Part shown: piece by piece, positions 58,535 to 64,000 of the stretch | Position numbering within the stretch: the stretch's first letter is position 1 | Layout: the number at the start of each line of letters is the position of its first letter | Source: Labyrinthula sp. Ha | Lineage: Eukaryota; Sar; Bigyra; Labyrinthulida; Labyrinthulaceae | Assembly: GCA_015227615.1 (NCBI GenBank) | Contig: JAALGZ010000021.1 | Span: 434,001 to 498,000 of the forward strand | Reading direction: 5' to 3' | Length of the DNA: 64,000 nt | The notes under the pieces: generated by a model | Database searches by the model: none | Told to the model about the DNA's origin: nothing | The model's input: only the letters and a program-made list of their open reading frames with translations | Made by a program: the position numbers and the translations under genes

Positions 58535-60841
58535 AAGAATGTTTTCTCCAATTTCACAAATAAGAGAAATATTATCCTAACAAAATACGAATTAATTGAA
58601 ATCTATGCGCTTAAACTGCAGGTATTATAAGACACACACGTAGTATAAAACGAAGAATTGACAGACTGTCTTGGAAACAAAAAGTGTTATTGGCAGATTG
58701 ATGCCTGATACTTCTAGTATAAATGTATTTCTGTTAAACCAATATTTATATAAGAAAAAGTGCATATGCTAAAAACTAGAGGCTCAGAGTTAGGTTAATT
58801 TGTCTATCCTTGCAAAAGTATTTATATTATATTTTCTGTTTTGGTTTATGTATTTTCTGTAAATGTATCAAATAGCAGACTTCATGAAACTAGAGAGTGA
58901 TTTAGGAGCTTCCAATATTTTCGAGAAATATATTTATCAGAATTATCTTTCTATTCCGTAACTCTCATATATTCTTCTTATTTTATTTAATATTCTCTGT
59001 GAATGCTTTTCATTTGATGGCTGAGCAAATCTCTTAGGTTATGGTGAAATAATCCTTAAGAACAAATAGAACAAGAAGGAAGATATTTCCATACCAAGAA
59101 ATAGATCTTTCAATGCATATATTACTTTTTCTACTTCATATTTCGGGAAGTTTCATTCTTGGCTAGATTTTGCCTGTATTTTCTTGTTGATTTCTTGTAG
59201 AAGAAAGTTTCCTCAAGTTTAAGTTGCTCTTGTTGTAATTAAAATATTTAATTCACTTTTGGTTTTTTATATGCTCCTCTAATGAAAATATATCTATGAA
59301 ATAATAAATCTACGTGGTCCAATGTACTTGATTGTAATCACAATATTCTTTTTTAATCAAAACAATTTCAGATCAATCTTGAAAGGTACAAAACCATCGA
59401 AACTCATCTACCCAGGGCAAGTATTGCACGATGTGTTTCACAGAATAGGTGATCTAAATACACTATCTCAGATATTTACTTTTTAAATTATTCTTTCTAT
59501 CTTTGATTAATCAGAGCCATCAAATTATTTTTTTATAGTATCATCTGAAAAAGAGATATGTTTATTCTTATCTGGTACTCATATTTAAAGAGATCGATTC
59601 TAAAAAAATATTTTTCATATATTGTTATTCTTTATTCTGAGGAACTAAGAAACGTCAAAGGAAGAAAAATGGTTTTTTTAAAGCTAAACCTAGAAGAAAA
59701 CAAACATTTCTTTCTATGAAATAACCTCTTGGGAAAGTAAATGAGCACAAAAGATAACAATTAAATTTATCTCCCTTAATGAACTTTGATTGAACATTGT
59801 TATTCCTGGATTGAATGATTGGTACTTTGAATTGAAGAATTAGATTATAAAACAAGTTTGAAGTCAAAATATTTTTATAACATGAAAAAAACCTGAATAA
59901 GGTTATGATTTAAATAAACTTTCAATTAAGAGTAATATAGGAATAAAAAAGAAAAAAAGTATACTTATATTAGCTTTAAAGCCAACCATACGCCATTAAA
60001 TGACTCCTATAATCATTGTAAGGCTTGATTGAGAAAAACTGTGAAACTTCAGGTGTCAATATAAACCTATAACCTTCCTTCAACCCATGATAATATCTTC
60101 CAGGAAGACGAAATTGAGAGGAAATATCATTTGCTTCAATGTCATCTTTTTGAACATAATATGACTCAACCGTTTCAAGAGAATATTGTTCTTTTTGCTT
60201 CCAACCAAAAGCAGTATAGAAACAGTTTTCGTATACTTTACTGATATTATTTCTCCGGTGGAGGAAAAAACCATTATCATCTACAACTATACTTTGAGCC
60301 ATAAATTGTTTTAACTCATATTTTTTTCCATAAAAATTTTCTTTAAAGTGTGAAAAAACAGTACATTTCAGGACCCACAAAGAAAAAAAAAATAGTTCAT
60401 AGAGGAAAACGAAAGGAAAAAACAGGAGACCAAAAAGTTTCAGTAACCAAAAAGATAACATACTTTCGTCTGGCATATAACATATAAATATCGTGAAAAG
60501 AAAACCACAGCTGAATTCAAAAGCAGGACAGCCCCCGTTTAGATGTTTGAGTTTAGACTTGTCAGCAACTTCAATCATACGCACACCAACAGTCGAATAA
60601 GGGAGTTCATGTGCTTCCATATATGAAAAATATTCATTGAGAACAAATTCTCTTATTTCCTCTGTGGGTGGAAATTTGTCATACAAACTCATAATTTACT
60701 GTTATTTTTTTGGGATCTTTAGTTCTTTTCTTACTTTGTTTGCTCCTAGAATAGCATAATACTCAAGTATTATAAAAACACAGTGGTACATTACCAATAC
60801 TGGGAAAGCATTAAATTGACTTTGAAGAATCAACCCACTCT
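58535..60841 (-). repeat. Inverted duplication, right arm
   Basis: The reverse complement matches 28676-29157 plus 35924-37745, covering family X, its 5' flank and about 1.4 kb downstream. Length about 2.3 kb in both. It is interrupted at 60842 by copia 2, so the outer limit is not seen. The bases 58535-59975 contain no gene. Confidence 0.85.
59976..60692 (-). CDS. Family X copy 3, intact two-helix membrane protein
   Basis: 238 residues, single exon, ATG at 60692. Cytosolic-looking N terminus (KFPPTEEIREF, ELPYSTVGVRM, VADKSKLKHLN), two hydrophobic segments at about 60-73 and 79-108, then a soluble C-terminal half. That half carries MAQSIVVDDNGFF, HRRNNISKVYENCFYTAFGWK, DDIEANDISSQFRLPGRYY and RFILTPEVSQFF. 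No signal peptide. I know no family with these features; Trp, Tyr and Phe are frequent. It is the only intact member here. Copies at 15962 and 28833 are broken, so the family is turning over locally. Copia 2 sits 150 bases upstream and may affect its promoter. Confidence 0.8.
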   Translation of the reverse strand: MSLYDKFPPTEEIREFVLNEYFSYMEAHELPYSTVGVRMIEVADKSKLKHLNGGCPAFEFSCGFLFTIFICYMPDESMLSFWLLKLFGLLFFPFVFLYELFFFSLWVLKCTVFSHFKENFYGKKYELKQFMAQSIVVDDNGFFLHRRNNISKVYENCFYTAFGWKQKEQYSLETVESYYVQKDDIEANDISSQFRLPGRYYHGLKEGYRFILTPEVSQFFSIKPYNDYRSHLMAYGWL

Positions 60842-61140
60842 AGTCAGACACTAAGCAGTCGAGTGTACGACTCTCTCCATACTGACTGTTTACACTTTAC
60901 ATAGTTATAATACAATATTACATTACTGCACAATTGGTGCAACTTTACATAATACATTTTTACTAATACATAAGCACCGGAAACAACAAATCGTAAAACC
61001 TTAATATCTCAACAACTACTGGGAGTTAGAAAACGTTACTTATATCATTTAAAGCTCTTTTTAAGCTCTTTGAATTTGTTTCACTTAATATACGTATCCT
61101 CATACACATATAGACGATACGGACAATTACTTGTCTAACT
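60842..61140 (+). repeat. 5' LTR of copia 2
   Basis: 299 bases, AGTCAGAC...GTCTAACT on this strand, of the subtype of LTRs A and D of copia 1. The left flank ends CCCACTCT, which also marks the empty site in the other duplication arm near 28680. Confidence 0.92.
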
Positions 61141-61148
61141 TGGTTGCG

Positions 61149-64000
61149 ATGGAAGTAAACGAAAATCAGAGTGATCCCGTGGAAGAACGAACAGCACGGA
61201 GTGAAAACTCCAACTTGACCCAAGGGGAAACTCATTTACAAAACTTTCCTGCTTCAACTACAACACTTACGAAGCTAGAAATTACAAATGAAGCAATTAA
61301 CGAAGAATTCTACAAAAAAGGACGAAAAAGATTGGAAAACCTTTTACGATCAAAAACTGATCAAAATCAATTCGAACTTCTGAAACAAGGTGTTGAGATG
61401 TACCTGCTTGCCTTAAAATTACAAATTAATGGAACATCTCTACGAAAATTCTTTAAATCTCACGACCGCAGCATCATTGATGAGCTGTTAGAATCTTACA
61501 ATCCGCTTACTCAAAAATCTAACTACATTCTAGAGGAAGAAATTGACGATGAACTTTCAGATGACATCATTTCTCTTTGGAAAAAAGACGTTGTTTTCTT
61601 ACGAACAATCCGAACCCCACATCGTTTTTGCAAAATCCTGCGACGCATCGGGGCTGTTACATTCTTACCTACACAAACCAGAAAAAGAATTAACTTTGGA
61701 AACTTGATTTACAGCTGTTGGGAGGAATCAGAACCCATTACAGACTTCGTTAAACGCTTTGATTCTTTGGTACAACAGGCTAATCAGATCAAGATGATGC
61801 AAAATGACTCTGATTTACTTACACTTTTTCAAACTAAGATTCTCTTCAGAAGAAACAACAATCAGAAAATTTTTACAGTTGTCAACAATTTGGATTCAAA
61901 AGATCTACCATTAAAGGATTACATGAGTGAAGTGACACAAGCCGTACTTCAGCATGACAATTCAGGTTTGATCCCTTTTGATGCTCCAAGTACATCAGTT
62001 GTTGCATTTACAAAGAAAATTGTTTCTTCTAATTCAAAAGGTACATTGTGTTTCAATTGCGGTGAAGATTTTCCACACAAAGGCAAACAATGTGCTGCTA
62101 AAGGTGCTACCTGTTCTTACTGTGGTAAACCTAATCATTTTGCAAAGGTGTGTTCAACCAACCCAGAACGTACATTACAACTTCCCAAGATGAAGAAAAA
62201 GCCTACAAAGAAAACAGTAGCAGTAACTTCTACAAAAGAAAATTTTAATCCTTTCAGTTTCGCTACTTCTCTTTGTACCACAGGTTCAAACTCTTTAGCT
62301 GGGCTAGATTCATGCAGCGATGTTTTCGTTTTCAGAAGCGCTGATTTTTTTACACACATGGATCAGAAGCCTGGTAAACTTACACTTACAGAAAATTCTG
62401 GTAGCTACGAAAGCACTGGAACAGCCAGATTTGCATTCAAAGAATTTCCTTCTAAGTTTTTTACAGTACAGGCAATTTACATGCCAAGTGCAAATTTCAA
62501 CATTTTGTGTACCTACGATCTAGAGCAACAGAATGTTAAAGTCAACCATCGCTCTAGAAACGTACAACTAGAAACAGGAAACAAATTAAAAATAATTTTA
62601 CTTGGAAAGAAAAGCTTCATTGAAATCATTCCACTAGGGAAATCAGTCTTACAAACCTCTGATCCAAATCTAATGCATCGTAGATTGATGCATCTCTCAG
62701 AGGACAAACTTAAACATGCTGGTTTCATTAAGGGTTCTCAAAAACTAAACAGCTGCCAAGTCTGTCTTCAGACAAAAGCTAAACACAACCCAGTGAAGAA
62801 TTTAATTCACAAGATGAAACTCTCTCCTGATTCCAAAGGTCAAGCTTTTTCAATGGACTTACTCATTCCGCCAAAACACTCGATGAAACCAGTCAATGGT
62901 GTTGTGGCTGCATTGATTTTAGTTGACCTGAAAACAAAATTAATTAGAGTTGCTCCTTTAAGAACACTTCAATCGAAAGATTTACTTGCAGCTCTTTACT
63001 ACCTTCTTTCTACACTCAAAACTTTACCAAAAACGATTGTTACAGACCGCCAATCTGGTTTTACGGCAGAACACTTTGTCAACTCAATTTCCGCAAAAGG
63101 CATTCATTTACGTTTTGTCCCTAGAGATCGACATGACACTTTCAATGGAGTTGCTGAACGAACGATTGGCATCTTAAAGGTCATGGCTTCAGCCGCCCTA
63201 CTACAGTCTAAACTTGATGACTCCTTTTGGATCTACGCAGTCAAATTTGCAAGTTACATCAAGAACAGAGTACATCACAAAACACTTGGTGAATCGCCTT
63301 ACAAACTAGAAACTGGGCAAGAACCAAACCTTTCTTCACTTAGAACCTTTGGTTGCTGTTGTTTTACGTTAAAATCTTCTGGAACGAAGACAAACAAATT
63401 TCAAGAAAGAACAGACACTGGTCTCTTTCTTGGACTACAGGAACATTCAAGTTTCAACACAGCAATCATCTACAAACTTAGTACTGGAAAAATCATTTAC
63501 CCTCAACTAACCGATGTTTGGTTCCAAGAATCAAGAACACATGATCAAATCGATCAAAATCCACCAACTTTCTCATTTGGTGACATCAAAATTGTTGACA
63601 AAACTGAAAATGACCCAATTTCTGAGGACGATTTTGAATCTGATGATGACGATGATTTCAGTCCAGATTTTGGTATACACTATGTACGTTATGGCCAGAA
63701 GGCAAATCAACAAGAAAATCATGATTTTGAGCATGATGATAATTTCGATGAAAATCCCCCTTCAGCAGATGTTCAACTCGATCAGGATCAAGATGCACAT
63801 GATCCAACCCCATCTGCCGAAGTAACAAACCCTGAAACACCTCAAACGAGCGAAAACAGCAATGCTCGTCTACCAGTCACAACGCGATCTGGGAGAAATG
63901 CAACGAAATTCGACCTAAATCGGATGTCAGCTTTCACGTTGAACACAACTGAAGAAACAACACACATCATCAAGCCTAAAACAAAAGGTCAGAAAGAAAA
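61149..64000 (+). CDS. Copia 2 gag-pol, partial (window edge)
   Basis: Starts at the ATG eight bases after the LTR. Gag, the CCHC knuckle, protease region, integrase core and the acidic linker before reverse transcriptase are all visible. The window ends before the RT motifs. It matches the copia 1 polyprotein throughout. Confidence 0.93.
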   Translation, partial: MEVNENQSDPVEERTARSENSNLTQGETHLQNFPASTTTLTKLEITNEAINEEFYKKGRKRLENLLRSKTDQNQFELLKQGVEMYLLALKLQINGTSLRKFFKSHDRSIIDELLESYNPLTQKSNYILEEEIDDELSDDIISLWKKDVVFLRTIRTPHRFCKILRRIGAVTFLPTQTRKRINFGNLIYSCWEESEPITDFVKRFDSLVQQANQIKMMQNDSDLLTLFQTKILFRRNNNQKIFTVVNNLDSKDLPLKDYMSEVTQAVLQHDNSGLIPFDAPSTSVVAFTKKIVSSNSKGTLCFNCGEDFPHKGKQCAAKGATCSYCGKPNHFAKVCSTNPERTLQLPKMKKKPTKKTVAVTSTKENFNPFSFATSLCTTGSNSLAGLDSCSDVFVFRSADFFTHMDQKPGKLTLTENSGSYESTGTARFAFKEFPSKFFTVQAIYMPSANFNILCTYDLEQQNVKVNHRSRNVQLETGNKLKIILLGKKSFIEIIPLGKSVLQTSDPNLMHRRLMHLSEDKLKHAGFIKGSQKLNSCQVCLQTKAKHNPVKNLIHKMKLSPDSKGQAFSMDLLIPPKHSMKPVNGVVAALILVDLKTKLIRVAPLRTLQSKDLLAALYYLLSTLKTLPKTIVTDRQSGFTAEHFVNSISAKGIHLRFVPRDRHDTFNGVAERTIGILKVMASAALLQSKLDDSFWIYAVKFASYIKNRVHHKTLGESPYKLETGQEPNLSSLRTFGCCCFTLKSSGTKTNKFQERTDTGLFLGLQEHSSFNTAIIYKLSTGKIIYPQLTDVWFQESRTHDQIDQNPPTFSFGDIKIVDKTENDPISEDDFESDDDDDFSPDFGIHYVRYGQKANQQENHDFEHDDNFDENPPSADVQLDQDQDAHDPTPSAEVTNPETPQTSENSNARLPVTTRSGRNATKFDLNRMSAFTLNTTEETTHIIKPKTKGQKE

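Larger units (their letters stand above)
60842..64000 (+). mobile_element. Ty1/copia LTR retrotransposon 2, runs off the window
   Basis: Same family as copia 1, on the plus strand, nearly identical where both can be read. It has a single LTR at its 5' end, without the spacer-LTR array of copia 1. It sits about 150 bases upstream of family X copy 3. No break is seen in the visible part. It looks young. The 3' LTR and right flank lie beyond the window. Confidence 0.93.

Noticed and set aside
36426-59867. 70-codon frames conserved between the two duplication arms (36426-36638 and 59655-59867)
   Set aside because: No ATG, no domain, and differences are not biased to silent sites. The similarity is due to the DNA duplication.
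1-64000. tRNA or rRNA genes
   Set aside because: I looked for the GGTTCRANTCC arm and paired acceptor stems and for rRNA core sequences and found none convincing. A covariance-model scan would be decisive.

Overview
The window is nuclear DNA from a eukaryote, probably unicellular or otherwise simple. It is strongly AT-rich and gene-poor. It carries spliceosomal introns, cytosolic ribosomal protein eL29, a phospholipid scramblase, an Arf-like GTPase, a START-domain protein and a mitochondrially targeted small protein. Introns are few and tiny: five genes each contain one GT..AG intron of 29, 29, 31, 31 or 32 bases, and each removal restores a frame or a recognisable domain. Introns this short are known from Blastocystis, some ciliates and dicyemids, but I cannot assign the organism. 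Coding sequences end at ordinary TAA, TAG and TGA stops, so there is no sign of a changed genetic code.

Layout. Bases 1-10092 hold no gene I can support. A decayed LINE lies on the minus strand (10290-14124) and ends in 28 copies of a 7-base repeat. Next come a decayed member of a local gene family (family X, 15962-16625) and a spliced seven-helix membrane protein with an extracellular EGF-like module (17381-18555, minus). A second LINE of the same family lies at 23047-26830 (plus). At 28833-36317 a second family X gene is split by a 6.8-kb Ty1/copia insertion. A broken lectin gene follows (38278-39195, minus).

Two compact islands of host genes alternate strands. Island 1 (39670-43345) has an Arf-like GTPase (-), a catalytically dead PTEN-like/C2 protein (+) and a scramblase (-). 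Island 2 (50879-54006) has a novel repeat protein (+), eL29 (-), a B12D/NDUFA4-like protein (+) and a START protein (-). A lone leucine-rich gene lies between them (46709-47641). To the right are another lectin gene (57187-58068, plus), an intact family X gene (59976-60692, minus) and a second copia element running off the window (60842-64000, plus).

The family X regions at 28676-37745 and 58535-60841 are arms of an inverted duplication. Each is about 2.3 kb once the copia element is set aside, and each has a lectin gene facing family X about 1.9 kb away. The two copia elements entered the arms at different points, so both insertions came after the duplication. Functionally, island 1 groups membrane, lipid and trafficking proteins, and island 2 mixes ribosomal, mitochondrial and lipid-transfer functions. 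Nothing in the sequence shows the islands are co-regulated beyond shared divergent promoters.
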